This document shows positions 32,753 to 42,734 of a stretch of 64,000 nucleotides of DNA, one piece after another. A model generated the notes under the pieces. The model saw only the letters and a list, made by a program, of their open reading frames with translations. It did no database searches and was not told the DNA's origin. Location of the stretch: NCBI GenBank assembly GCA_008828725.1, contig MEHQ01000893.1, positions 275,259-339,258 on the forward strand, read 5' to 3'. The first letter of the stretch is position 1. Each line of letters opens with the position of its first letter. This DNA is from Saccharina japonica. Its lineage: Eukaryota; Sar; Phaeophyceae; Laminariales; Laminariaceae. A program made the translations under genes and the position numbers.

Positions 32753-33603
32753 CTGTTTTTTTTTCGGAAGGCTCTCTCTCTCGACCAGATATTTCCGAAG
32801 ACGCCTTCTTGTTCGGTATTGAAAACCTTCCCGTTCTGGAAAAAATCGAGCGCTGAGAAAAACGATCGTCACCCCCCCCTGTGTGCGAACGCAACGCTCT
32901 TTTACGATATATTTCCAGGAATGTATACCGGTATATATGTACCTGGTTTATACTGATAGCTACCGGTACGTCGCAGCTTCATGGCGATGGTTGATGTTGT
33001 ATTATTTGCTGTGCCATGCTGCCGCAAGCGGCGGGCTCCGTCGTATGCCGGTAATGGTCAAGGATGTAGGCAAATCGACGTCGTACCGGTAAATGCAAAT
33101 GAGTAAAAATACGTAAAAGTGGGCAAAATATTTCGTAAATACCAGATGGGGCTGGGTGGGGCTGTTTCCTCCGCGAGATCGTAATTACATAGGTTACGAA
33201 AATAAAGCTCTGTCCAGGGTCGAGGTGTATCCCCTAAAAAAAGAAAGCCTTGTATACGAGCAACGAGGTTTTACTATTAATAGGGGGCTATCGATACTCG
33301 TAGAATCGTATTGTCAATGGTTGGTTTAGGCTTACTATGTCTGAAACAAATCGGTATTGACGTGAAATTAGAAGAAGAAAAAGTTGGTGTCGAGTGTTGT
33401 ATGCCTGTTCAGAGGGCTGTTCGGGCCCGGCAGAGTCTCCTGTCCCACACTACGAGTATCCTTTCGCGAGTGCTAACAAGGGTGATACCGTCTACCCCAA
33501 AACTGACCTAAGATAGGCCTCTCTGTTGGCCTGCCTGCTGCACAACGTAGCGCCGACACGCCCAAAACAAAGCTGAAAAAAAAACCTCTCGTACTCCGAC
33601 TCA
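32753..33603. other. Region without recognisable gene, 3' flank of BTB-TLDc-BTB copy 2
   Basis: No repeat family recognised apart from single TACCTGGT words. Any downstream exon of copy 2 would have to lie here; none is obvious. Confidence 0.45.
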
Positions 33604-35385
33604 CTAAGCTGTCGGGGTGGTATGCACGCTGCACAGGCCCATGATGAAGCTCTCGCACCCCGGGAAGTACATCTGGACGGCCGCGCGGAAGGCCTTCAGA
33701 TTGACTTTCTTGATCAAGATCGCGCCCGGGCACTTGCCGCTGCTCCCCTCCTGTTTCTCAGGTGTCACGCCTTGACTCCACGAAGCGCGCTTCCTCATCC
33801 GCAGCACGTCTAGGATCTTGGAGAAACAGGTCGGGTCACAGTCGATCAAACGCCTCCCGTGCTCGTCCTTGTCTTTGTCGGTGGCTGGCCACCGGTCTTC
33901 GAACATGGTGGCGAGGGCGGAGCGCGGGCAAGCCTGCAGAGTGGAGCGCAGCGTTGTCATCCTTACTCCACGTACGTTGAGCTCCACGACGGTTTCCTGT
34001 TCGCCCGCCGCCACGCTTGGGCCGTACACGGCTTCGAGGGCTCCAACAGCAGCGGACACCCTTGCCCCTGCCGCTTCCATCTCCTTCACGGCACGGTCGA
34101 GGACTACCCGCTCCCCCATGAGCGAGCTTGCGATCGACTTGCCGAACGAATGGATGTCGTGGACTTCCGCATCGGTCAAGACATCGACTTCCGGTTTGAT
34201 GGTGGTAAGCGTGGTGGTTTCGGGTGAAGCTGGCGTCGAGTAGCGGTATACCTCAATATCAACGACCTTTTTTCCGTTCAATGCCAAAAATGCGGGGCTG
34301 GAGCCGATCCGAAAATGGAACTGGTTCTGGATGGCCTTTAGGGTGCAACTCCCCGATTTTTGGTCGAATGCCGTAGCCAAGTCGCCTGCGCCGAAGTAGA
34401 GACCCCCAGGCTCGGGCACTTTGAGCACATGCGTCAAGTAGAGAGGGTTCGGGTCCCACTTCATGGGTTTGCAGAGGTTCTTTTGGGTGGCGCTGCCGTC
34501 CTTGAGCATGAACACGAACATCTCTTTGGTGATGTTCAGCTTGCGCTCAGCAACAGCGTTGCCCCAAGGGTAAACGGCATAGCCCCCGACAACGCTGTCG
34601 CCGTCGTCCGTTCCCTGGCCCGAACTCACTCGAATAAGAGATATCGTATGGGGACTGTCCTCGTCGCATCTAGCTTCGAACGCTTTACGGTCGAATCCGT
34701 CCCGCGTCGCGCGGTAGATGAGCGTAATTGCATCCGTCGGGCCCCCAACCCACTCCCGAATCGCCGCACTGAATGGAGCAATTTCAAACGGCTCCAATAT
34801 GGTGCTGCCTCCGTCCATTTTCACGTATTTAGGATGCGCCGGCACAGACTCCGGTAGCCCCATCACGTGTGCGGTGTAAACTAGGCACGGTGCCTCGTCA
34901 GCAGCCAGCGCCCAGCTCGCCGAGCTCGCCGCACTTTCCTGCAGCCCCTCCGCTACTGAGGAGCTCGATCGGCCGTTGCTCTTAGCTCGAAGCATCGTGT
35001 GGATGATGTGCTTGACGCATGCAGGGGACTCGTCGAGCACGATGCAGCCGTCGGCATCTCGGGTGACCCTGCCCTCGCCCCAGACCCCCTCGAGGAAGGC
35101 GCCCAGGACTGAATCCTCGAAGCCCTCGATCTCAGCAAAAAGGTGCCAACACACCCTAACGTTCGAGCCACCGACATTCAGTTTGACCACGCCACCCTCG
35201 TCGCTGTTTCGGGGACTGAGGCCAGACTCTGCCATGCGCCCGTTGTTTGCAGTCCACCCTTCCTCGAGCTCTTCCCACGCCGCGTTCAGTTCTGCTCTTC
35301 TGTGCTGCAGGAGCTGCGCCACCTGCTGGGCATACTCGTCCGTCGACTTCGGGAATGCGTCCCTCGCGTTCATCCGCCGATGCAT
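33604..35385 (-). CDS. BTB(T1)-TLDc-BTB(T1) protein, copy 2
   Basis: 593 codons, the same domain order as copy 1 and most residues shared. First BTB at about 66-140 (VVKLNVGGSNVRVCWHLFAE, CIVLDESPACVKHIIHTMLR); TLDc at about 205-385 (REWVGGPTDAITLIYRATRD, TISLIRVSSGQG, MFVFMLKDGS, DIEVYRYST); helical linker; second BTB (VVELNVRGVRMTTLRSTLQA, RRLIDCDPTCFSKILDVLRM). It differs by small insertions in the linker after BTB-1 and within TLDc (FLALNGKKVVDIEVY kept). It ends PTA then TAG TGA; the donor-like CTTGGTGAGT of the other copies is CTTAGTGAGT here, which creates the stop. The substitutions are spread without frameshifts, which suggests that the copy is still under selection. Function as for copy 1, inferred. 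Confidence 0.85.
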   Translation of the reverse strand: MHRRMNARDAFPKSTDEYAQQVAQLLQHRRAELNAAWEELEEGWTANNGRMAESGLSPRNSDEGGVVKLNVGGSNVRVCWHLFAEIEGFEDSVLGAFLEGVWGEGRVTRDADGCIVLDESPACVKHIIHTMLRAKSNGRSSSSVAEGLQESAASSASWALAADEAPCLVYTAHVMGLPESVPAHPKYVKMDGGSTILEPFEIAPFSAAIREWVGGPTDAITLIYRATRDGFDRKAFEARCDEDSPHTISLIRVSSGQGTDDGDSVVGGYAVYPWGNAVAERKLNITKEMFVFMLKDGSATQKNLCKPMKWDPNPLYLTHVLKVPEPGGLYFGAGDLATAFDQKSGSCTLKAIQNQFHFRIGSSPAFLALNGKKVVDIEVYRYSTPASPETTTLTTIKPEVDVLTDAEVHDIHSFGKSIASSLMGERVVLDRAVKEMEAAGARVSAAVGALEAVYGPSVAAGEQETVVELNVRGVRMTTLRSTLQACPRSALATMFEDRWPATDKDKDEHGRRLIDCDPTCFSKILDVLRMRKRASWSQGVTPEKQEGSSGKCPGAILIKKVNLKAFRAAVQMYFPGCESFIMGLCSVHTTPTA

Positions 35386-36289
35386 GCCTGTCCTTGTTTC
35401 GGAGCTGCTGCTTGTTGTGTGCTGTTTCGTCTTGTTTCAAGCTCGTCAAAGTTTGAGCAGCAAGCCGTGCCTGCTGGACAACAGAACCCTCGCCGAGAGA
35501 GTATGTTTCAGTACCCCAGCCACAAATCCAAGCCTTTCAGAGACAACGGGGTCTAGAGCAACACCCCAACCACGACTCCAAGCCTTTCGTGGCCAATGGG
35601 GTCGTTATCAATACCCTCTTTCCAGCCTTCGTTGTCGGTTAAAACAGCACCGACCGTACCACGAGCTACGACAAGACGACGACAAGGGTGATGTAAACCA
35701 ACACCCATCGAAACCCGACGCTTTCAATTTCAAGACCGTAACGCCTCTAGAACCAATCGAAACCCTGCTACTTCATTTCAGACGTAGAGGAAGTAGGAGG
35801 AAGGGGCTCGCGGTTCGCGGCTCCCCCAAGCCTCGCTTCCAGTCCTTCCGCGCTATGGGCTTATCGGGGAGGGTCATAATGTGAGTCTCTAAGTTGCCCC
35901 GTAGCAATGCAATAGCTGTGGTTGCGCAATACGTCCCGATCTATCCAACAGAGTTGAACTACTTGTACAAGCTTATCGCGCTGCTTGTATACGTGTACGT
36001 ACGGATATATCTTGAATCGGAGATCATGTTTTCGTGGGACACAGCAGCAACAAAACAGTCGTGCGAGGCAGCTCAGCAGTAGCAAGAGCCGCGTTGTCAT
36101 TTCTCTTCGGCGTTATCTTCTAAAGCCATCAGTTTTGCGGCGGAGGTGGCGCGGTACGCGGTGGCTAAGGTCGAGAGGATGAGTGATATGATGATGCAAA
36201 ACACTGCACCCCTTTAAGACAAACTACTTGGAAATAGAGTAGCTGTCGCTAGGAACTCGTGGGGCAGGATATTTTATTTGTAACTGTCG
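35386..36289. other. Upstream region of BTB-TLDc-BTB copy 2
   Basis: Contains CAACCCCAGCCACAAATCCAAGCC and CCAACCACGACTCCAAGCC as short direct repeats, the conserved block at 35736, and TATCGGGGAGGGTCATAATG, which matches upstream DNA of copy 1. No separate gene is seen. Confidence 0.5.
35736..35767 (-). promoter_or_regulatory. Conserved upstream block of BTB-TLDc-BTB copy 2
   Basis: CCGTAACGCCTCTAGAACCA then ATCGAAACCCTG, about 350 bp upstream of the ATG, including a CCAAT pentamer. Shared with copies 1 and 3. Confidence 0.4.
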
Positions 36290-36292
36290 TAA

Positions 36293-37117
36293 GGGCCCAT
36301 CTTAACGAAGACAGCAAAAATTCAATTTGGAAAATAAAATCCTATTTGAATGTGATTTCGCAAAAAAAAACTGGTTTGCGTCCTATGGGGAATAGTGAAT
36401 TGCTCGTTCAAATATTTATGAAATCGAAAAAACGCAGCATGCGTCACAGCGCCCAGGTGGAAAAAATCGACGAGAGGAGACGAGAGGGAAAGCATGCGTC
36501 GACGCGTGCGCGCCGCCGCCAGCATACTTTTGCTTTTGACCGCCCAGGCTAGGAAGCTATCGCTCTCAGGGTCTCCTGGGTGGGCGTAGGGATCCCTGGA
36601 ACGCCACGGGCGAGACAGGGGCGGTGATGGTGTTATCGAAGTCTTGAGCGTATCATGCTGTTTTTGGGTCGATCGCTCGGTTTTTTATCGGGTTGGAGCA
36701 TCGAGCTGGTTGAAAAGTTGGGATTGCGACCGCCATGATTGGTTTTGAGGCGCCACCGCCGGGGTACGCTGTGCTATGGTCTATAGGCGTGGGCGCGGCT
36801 GTTGTCCCGGTGGCCTCGGGTTGTGGTTCACGTGTTGTCGCCTCGGTCGTGGTCATCGATGCCACCAAGAAATGACCAGATTGTACCGGGGGCGTTTGCC
36901 CACCGTGGACATGCCGGTCCAAGTCGGGCCAACTCCTCAATTTGAATTCTTTGGAAAAGAAGGTCCTGGGACCTTCTTGGTTTTTTCGTCCAATTCAAAT
37001 TGATTAGACCCCAAGATCCTAATCTTTGATGCTGGTGCGTGTGTTGACCAATGAAAAGCGTATTTGAATTTTATTTTTTCCAAATTGAATTTATTTCATA
37101 CTCGTTAAAACGGGCCC
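36293..37117 (+). mobile_element. Harbinger-like non-autonomous element, 825 bp
   Basis: Ends GGGCCCATCTTAACGAAG and, inverted, GGGCCCGTTTTAACGAGT, with TTCAATTTGG and AAATAAAAT continuing on both sides; TAA is duplicated at 36290-36292 and 37118-37120. A 3-bp TWA duplication with GGGCC ends is typical of PIF/Harbinger. No transposase is visible inside. A 210-bp deletion derivative is at 54048. Confidence 0.75.
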
Positions 37118-37171
37118 TAAACTTGTGTGCGATGGGTGTCGATAAAAAACAAAAACAACAAATGAATGTAA

Positions 37172-38151
37172 GGCCGTCTCTTATGGGTTTCTTTTTGAGG
37201 TTCATAAATGGATCCCTTTTGACCAAGGGCAAAAAAACAGCATCTTACGGAACTTAAAACGACGAAGTTTGACCACAAAAAAAATATGAACATCAGTTTG
37301 ACTAGGCCACCTCACTCATTCTGCGCCCCAGAATGAACAGGGTCAGAGGTTACAATCTGGAGTTCATATTTGAGACTTCGTATAGGTTTTTGTATGCACA
37401 CTATATGTTTGGTATAACAGCGGTGTGTACTCGTACATAATATATGATACATCTACCCCGCACACCAGTAGAGCTGCTGTATATGCAGACTGAAGAAGCG
37501 GTCGCGTACAAGCTCACACTCGCCCGGCCCTCAGTCAGGAACTCTCACTACGGCATCGGGGAGGGACGATGAGGTGGATGTGAGCCATCGATCGTCTTGA
37601 GGAGCTGTCGACAAACGACCTCTCGCTGGGCAGCTCGTATCCTACCACTGCTGCAGCATCTTGCTGTGAGCGTGTTGTGTTTTGTCCCTATACATATAGC
37701 CGACACGATGCTCTCGACTCTCGACTCGCCTAGCACGCTCGGCAACTGGGTGCCATCATCGCTCTCTTGGGGTCGAAAGAGCTGCGCGCGCAGAGGCGGC
37801 ACGTGCTGGGCGATGTTGGGGTGGCTCGATGCTAGCTTTTTCTTTGCACGAGTACGATTTGGGTGGTACCTGCTTTGTACGGTTGCAGCACTGCTGCTGT
37901 ATACATATAACATACCTGGTACCTGGTATCTACCGGTACCGGAGTACTTGGCAGCACTTGGTTTATGTGTGGTCTCTCGTCTTTCGTGGTCTCCGCCTCA
38001 TACGAAAAAAATGAAATGCGTTTTTTTTGTCATACGCTTCCATAAGAAACTACACTTGGCTACGTACAAGACTTCAAAAATGAAGTCACAAACAGACGAG
38101 TCAAAAGGGGTCCATTTATGAACCTCTAAAAAAATCCCATAAGAAACGGCC
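37172..38151 (+). mobile_element. Second Harbinger-like element, 980 bp
   Basis: Left GGCCGTCTCTTATGGGTTTC, right (inverted) GGCCGTTTCTTATGGGATTT; both continue GAGGTTCATAAATGGA. TAA flanks at 37169-37171 and 38152-38154. The ends match the element at 46732. The interior open frame (37597-38121) has no transposase features that I can see. It contains TACCTGGTACCTGGTATC. Confidence 0.7.
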
Positions 38152-38275
38152 TAATACGTAATAAACGTGGATACGAAAAGCAGGACATGCAAAAACTACA
38201 CTGTTAATAGTACTCGTACGCCGACCACACCCCACCCCACTGGCCACCGCCGAACTGCCCGCCAGTCGGTGAGCG

Positions 38276-38332
38276 GTCACCCCTAGGTATCATGCTGACT
38301 TGTCACCCCTAGGTATCATGCTGACTTTTCGG
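38276..38332 (+). repeat. Direct repeat, two units of about 29 bp
   Basis: TCACCCCTAGGTATCATGCTGACTT occurs twice in tandem. Confidence 0.8.
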
Positions 38333-39039
38333 GGAGCATGTGGTTGCCGTCTGGTCATTTTGTCATGTATGTACCCCTGACTTTTTCAGGAGTGAGTGTG
38401 GTTGTCGTTTTGTATGTTTGTCGTGTTCCCCTGCGTAGCGGCTGCTCCATAATCCTTGTTTTTTCCCCTTCACCTGTATATGTCAATCTCAGGCTGCCTT
38501 TCTCATTGCTCTCTTTCTTAGTACATACCTGGTACCAGGTACCAGGTAGTAGGTGCCCTGTGTTCAGAGTGCTCATCACGCTCTCGGTGCAGAGATGTTT
38601 ATGTAACGGTATTTGGGATTTCCACAGAGGGAATATGCGTGTTTCTCTGTAGAGCACTCAACGGTTTGTGTGATGTTTATTATCCACTTCACCTTTCTTC
38701 GTTCGTCATCTGCGTACGACGGTAATATTTACATCACTAGGAGCTTCTACACCATGTATGTGTGCTTATCTTTGAACCGATCCCGACCCAGAGTGCCCGA
38801 CCAGTGGTCACTTGAACACCCTGCGCTCTACGTATCGAGACACCTGTTTCGTCAGAAATGGTACCTAGGGTCGACTTTTATGAACCATGGAAATATGTTA
38901 AGAAAAGTCCTGTCAAGCACGTAGACCGCGGCGTTAATTCAACCCCCTCTGTCATGACCGCGCACACGACCGCTTTATCACTCACCGTCCGCCCGAATCT
39001 CATTCGTGCTTCATTCAGGCGGAAGCTGGAGAGCTCATG

Positions 39040-39225
39040 CGTGGGAACGGGTGCGGCAATATATTCGAGACGTCGGGTTGGACGGCTGGACGAGAGAGGA
39101 CGTGGTGCGGTATGTATAGCGGGACTGGTGGGGTAGGAACAGGCGGCAGTATATGCTCGGCGCAGAATCGGGCGACTGAACGAGAGAGCGTGTTGCGGTA
39201 TATAGCGAAGCCGGTGGGGGTGAGA
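39040..39225 (+). repeat. Tandem repeat of about 65-70 bp units
   Basis: Repeats of GTGCGGYATATA, GGGYTGGACGG or CGGGCGACTG, then AACGAGAGAG or GACGAGAGAG and GTGTTGCGG or GTGGTGCGG; about two and a half copies. Open frames across it are rich in G and R. Confidence 0.55.
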
Positions 39226-39590
39226 AAATTAGGACACCAAGCACGGCAGTTGTATTTGCAAGCGTGTGCGTGTGCGTGTGTGTGTGTGTTTTTTTTTTCA
39301 TCCTTCGGCGGATTGGGGGCAAAATGTTAAAATAAAGCTCTCAAAGTTCACCACATACATGTTGTCCAGATTTTCGATTTTTGTGAGGTGGGGCGATCTC
39401 GCTGACAACTCGAGAGTCAACTCTCCCGATCTGGGCTTCGATAACGTCGTTGTGCTTCGTGGTGTTGAAAAAAAACTCATGTGCAACAACACCCCCCACC
39501 CCCCCCACCCCTCCCTGGCTGATCATTCGCCTGTCACGGCAAAAAGACAAAAAGAGCCTTCTGCCGCCGGCCACCAGCGATCGTGGTTAG

Positions 39591-40146
39591 GATAGTGGGA
39601 TATCGGCATAGCGGAGAGCTTCGTCAGCCCCTCGAAGATGTCAACTTTTGCAGCATGCTTGACTCGAGGCCCACAGAGAGACACTACGTACGCGGTTTGA
39701 ACGAGGAGGAGGAGGAAGAGGTGGCGGTGGAAACAGACAGGTGCGCAGCAGTCCCTGGAGTGGAATTTCAATGTCCCAACGAAGGATAAACACCCGTTTG
39801 TGGGCATACCGCTACTACTGTAGTGTGATGTTTGAGCTCCGGGTGCGACAAGTGAAAGGAAACGCGCCATTAGCGGGGAAAAGGCTACAGTAAATACTGC
39901 CACTCTGTCCAGAAATATAAGCACCGGTTGTTCATAAATATTCAATAATAACGGTGCTTATATTTCTGGACAGAGTGGTATATTTTTCTCGCATTTTATT
40001 TCCGACCGTGTTTAGGATTTTTCTGTATCGATAGGCACGCCAAGTTCTCCAAGAGCGGCTTGGCCCACTCGCCGCAGAAAAACGTCGACGCCGTTGACCA
40101 CAGGACCTTTTTCCGACGGCAGACTCGGTGCAGCGACTATTTGTAG
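39591..40146 (+). CDS. Possible two-exon 3' end of an unknown gene
   Basis: Exon a is 39591-39740: VGYRHSGELRQPLEDVNFCS ... HYVRGLNEEEEEEVAVETDR, donor CAG/GTGCGC. Exon b is 40035-40146: HAKFSKSGLAHSPQKNVDAV then DHRTFFRRQTRCSDYL, stop TAG, acceptor TTTCTGTATCGATAG. The split Arg codon (AG/G) joins them in frame. The intron holds a 79-bp MITE. The sequence just before exon a repeats DNA from 22347, and the acceptor there has a weak pyrimidine tract. An acidic run is followed by a basic tail; no family is recognised. Upstream exons are not fixed; 39350-39480 has an open stretch in the same direction (VRWGDLADNSRVNSPDLGFD). Confidence 0.3.
39900..39978 (+). mobile_element. 79-bp MITE with perfect 27-bp inverted ends
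   Basis: CCACTCTGTCCAGAAATATA then AGCACCG, inverted at the right end around a TTGTTCATAAATATTCAATA centre. A second, worn copy of the same length is at 62344. The family resembles the minisatellite unit at 30240. Confidence 0.75.
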
Positions 40147-40604
40147 ACGGCTGTAAGACCGCCGATCACCTCACGTATCCCCTTTTGAGCTCTCGCCCCC
40201 ACTGCGTCGAATGTGTGCGCCACCAGTTCGTGGGCCTCGCAGACTCGCGACTGACCCCTCTGCTACGACGTGGTTCATACTGCTGCATCGATAGTATCGA
40301 CAGCGCCACCTCACCTCACATGGACCTCTGTGTTATCACGCGGATCGAGGAAAATTGACACTTGTGATGCTGTATATATAATAGAGGTAGACCACAGCAG
40401 TGTCCGCTGAGTCTGGTGGTTTTTTTTTTCCGGTACCAAGCACCTCACCCGGCGCCGTACGCATGTGCACAGTATGTTTGGTCCGCACAATGCGCAGCGG
40501 TGCTAGATATTGTTGACGTTGCCCTAAACAAATACTCCGTACGTACCGGTATGCTACTGCTGTAGGTGCCAAAACGTGGAACAAGCAGGGCGCTTTTTTC
40601 CGTA

Positions 40605-40808
40605 AAACAGCACAATTCGATGCGAGTCGACGAGGCAAGAAAGGGGCTGCAAGTCTTCTCGGGATAAAAATGCAAGGCACGAACCGTAGTGGGGGAGGAG
40701 GGAGAGGAGCCTACTTTGTGACCCCGGATCTGAGTTTCGACTACTGTAGGTAAGGAGAGAGAAAAGAAGGGCAATAATATAACAAAAGGGATGCTAAAAA
40801 AAAAAACA
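40605..40808 (+). mobile_element. tRNA-derived SINE, head missing
   Basis: CAATTCGATGCGAGTCGACG, CCCCGGATCTGAGTTTCGAC, AAAGGGATGCTAAAAAAAAA. Confidence 0.75.
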
Positions 40809-41184
40809 AGTGCGAGGCATCTGGTATTCATAAGGTCGACCCTCCATCTGCTCCGCCCTACTGTGTACACCTTTTCGATATTCTCTTTGCGCAGCGCCCC
40901 GGCACAAACGAACGTCGTCGAGCTCCACGCCCCCCGGAGGATGGACCGGGCACGAAAGAAATATGCTCAGCAGCACGCTTGCGCATCGCTGAGGGCACTC
41001 GGTGCACACTTACAGTACTTGACGCTTCGGGTCCGACCGAGGACGTCGTGTAAGGGGGTGGGCGGGAGGGTTTTAGTGCGTTGTGAATACGTTCGTAGCG
41101 TTTTCAGAAGCTGCTTGGATGCAAACTGCAGCACGGGTTCCCTTGCAGATATCCCCTCGATGTTCCCTTGCCGACATCCCCTTG

Positions 41185-41630
41185 ACGCATGCTACGATAG
41201 AGGTAGAGGTATACCTTTTTTTGGCTGAAACGTTTTCCCGAATGATCTGTTAAAGGCTCCTTAACCCGAAATCGTGGGACGTTCATTCATTCTCGTGTTG
41301 TACTATTTTCATTGAGTTAGTATCGCAATCGAATGAGTATCATTCGCGTTGCTATAATAGTCTCCAGTCTCACTAAAAAAAATAAGGACTAATGAAAGGG
41401 CCATTGTAATTGAGCAAGTTTTTGTCCGAAATTCGGGTCACTCGTCGGACGTTCATTCTTGTGTTGTACTATTTTTATTTTAATACCAGACTCAGGTCAT
41501 GGAATTGTTCATCAGGTATTAATAGCACTTTTATTTTCCTGCAAAACCTATTTTTCGGTGGCGAATGATATGGAGCTCCTTAAGTTAGGAGCCCAGAAAT
41601 ATCATGGCGCACCTCTATCGTAGCGTGCGT
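41185..41630 (+). mobile_element. CGATAGAGG-family MITE, 446 bp, with 6-bp target duplication
   Basis: ACGCATGCTACGATAGAGGT to ACCTCTATCGTAGCGTGCGT, flanked by CCCTTG at 41179-41184 and 41631-41636. It is the longest intact copy. It also carries an internal near-repeat (CGTCGGACGTTCATTCTTG after TGGGACGTTCATTCATTC), so the centre is partly duplicated. Confidence 0.75.
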
Positions 41631-42217
41631 CCCTTGCTGTGGTGCAGTAGTATCGTTTCGCGATCCGATTGATTTTTGCGCCGGATTTTTGTTTTATGTT
41701 TCAATGCAATGGTCGTCGACATAGCCACAGGTGATAATCCAACCCAATCGTGATGCGTTGCACCTTGTGATATGTGGTTGTGGGATGTTGGAAAATGTGG
41801 AAGCTGTTGTCCATCGGGGGGGGGGGGGGGGCGGAGCACCTCCCCGTGTTCCCCCTCGACGGCGTTTTTTGTTCGTCGTCGGTCGACTGGTTGGATGTAT
41901 GTATGACTTTATCACGAGGGGATAAGACAATAAGAGAAAACGACACGACACTCCTAAAAACATCACAATGAAAAACAAACCAGCGGAGTGGGATTCGGTA
42001 CGAAATAGAAGAACAAAAAAACAGGTTTGTTTTGCTTGGTTATAGCACCCCCCCCCCTTCCCTCCCTTGCATGGGTCTCGAAAATGGAAGTGGATTGTAT
42101 TTTTTTGTCGTGCTCCCCTGGGCCGTCGGCTATTAAGTTCTACCAGGTACTCCACAGTTCACTGTGGTCCTCTATCTCAAGAAGTCCGAAAAATGATGCT
42201 TGTCTACATATCAAAAT

Positions 42218-42734
42218 CGCCATAAAACTGTATATCGACGTTTTTTACCACAGTTGAAGGTAAAAAATCAGCTCAAGGCCCCACAAACCAAAAAGGGATA
42301 GATACCGTTTTCTGTCAAACGGCCCAATCCTGCTAATGTACAAACCGCCATAAAACGCTATGCCTGTGGGTTTTACGCCAGTTGACGGTAGAAAATCAGT
42401 TTAAGGCCCAGCAAACCAAGAAGGGAGATACCTGGTTACCGTTTTCTGTCACGTCTGTCAAACCGCCCAATCTCCCAAAATCTGCAGCCCACTGCTACAA
42501 AAAAATAGTTACTGGGGTTTCGCCATAAAACTGTATATCGGCGTTTTTTACCACAGTTGAAGGTAAAAAATCAGCTCAAGGCCCAACAAACCAAAAAGGG
42601 ACAGATACCGTTTTCTGTCAAACGGCCCAATCCTGCTAATGTACAAACCGCCATAAAACGCTATGCCTGTGGGTTTTACGCCAGTTGACGGTAGAAAATC
42701 AGTTTAAGGCCCAGCAAACCAAGAAGGGAGATAC
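42218..42734 (+). repeat. Nested tandem repeats, about 303-bp unit
   Basis: CGCCATAAAACTGTATATCG recurs at 42218 and 42521. Each unit holds two related halves (CAGTTGAAGGTAAAAAATCA and CAGTTGACGGTAGAAAATCA). A fresh series follows in unit 2 (43911-44500). Confidence 0.9.

Larger units (their letters stand above)
41089..42734 (+). repeat. Tandem segmental duplication, unit 1 (1646 bp)
   Basis: Begins ACGTTCGTAGCGTTTTCAG and ends GAAGGGAGATAC; the same sequence restarts at 42735. It contains a CGATAGAGG MITE (41185-41630), a G run, a short open frame with no known domain, and 303-bp repeats at its right end. Confidence 0.9.

Noticed and set aside
33818-34857. Long plus-strand frames opposite BTB-TLDc-BTB copy 2 (also 34976-35884)
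   Set aside because: Shadow frames of the minus-strand gene; composition follows from its codon bias.
37597-38121. 174-codon frame as the transposase of the 980-bp Harbinger-like element
   Set aside because: No DDE-type pattern or helix-turn-helix could be seen, and it runs into the terminal repeat.
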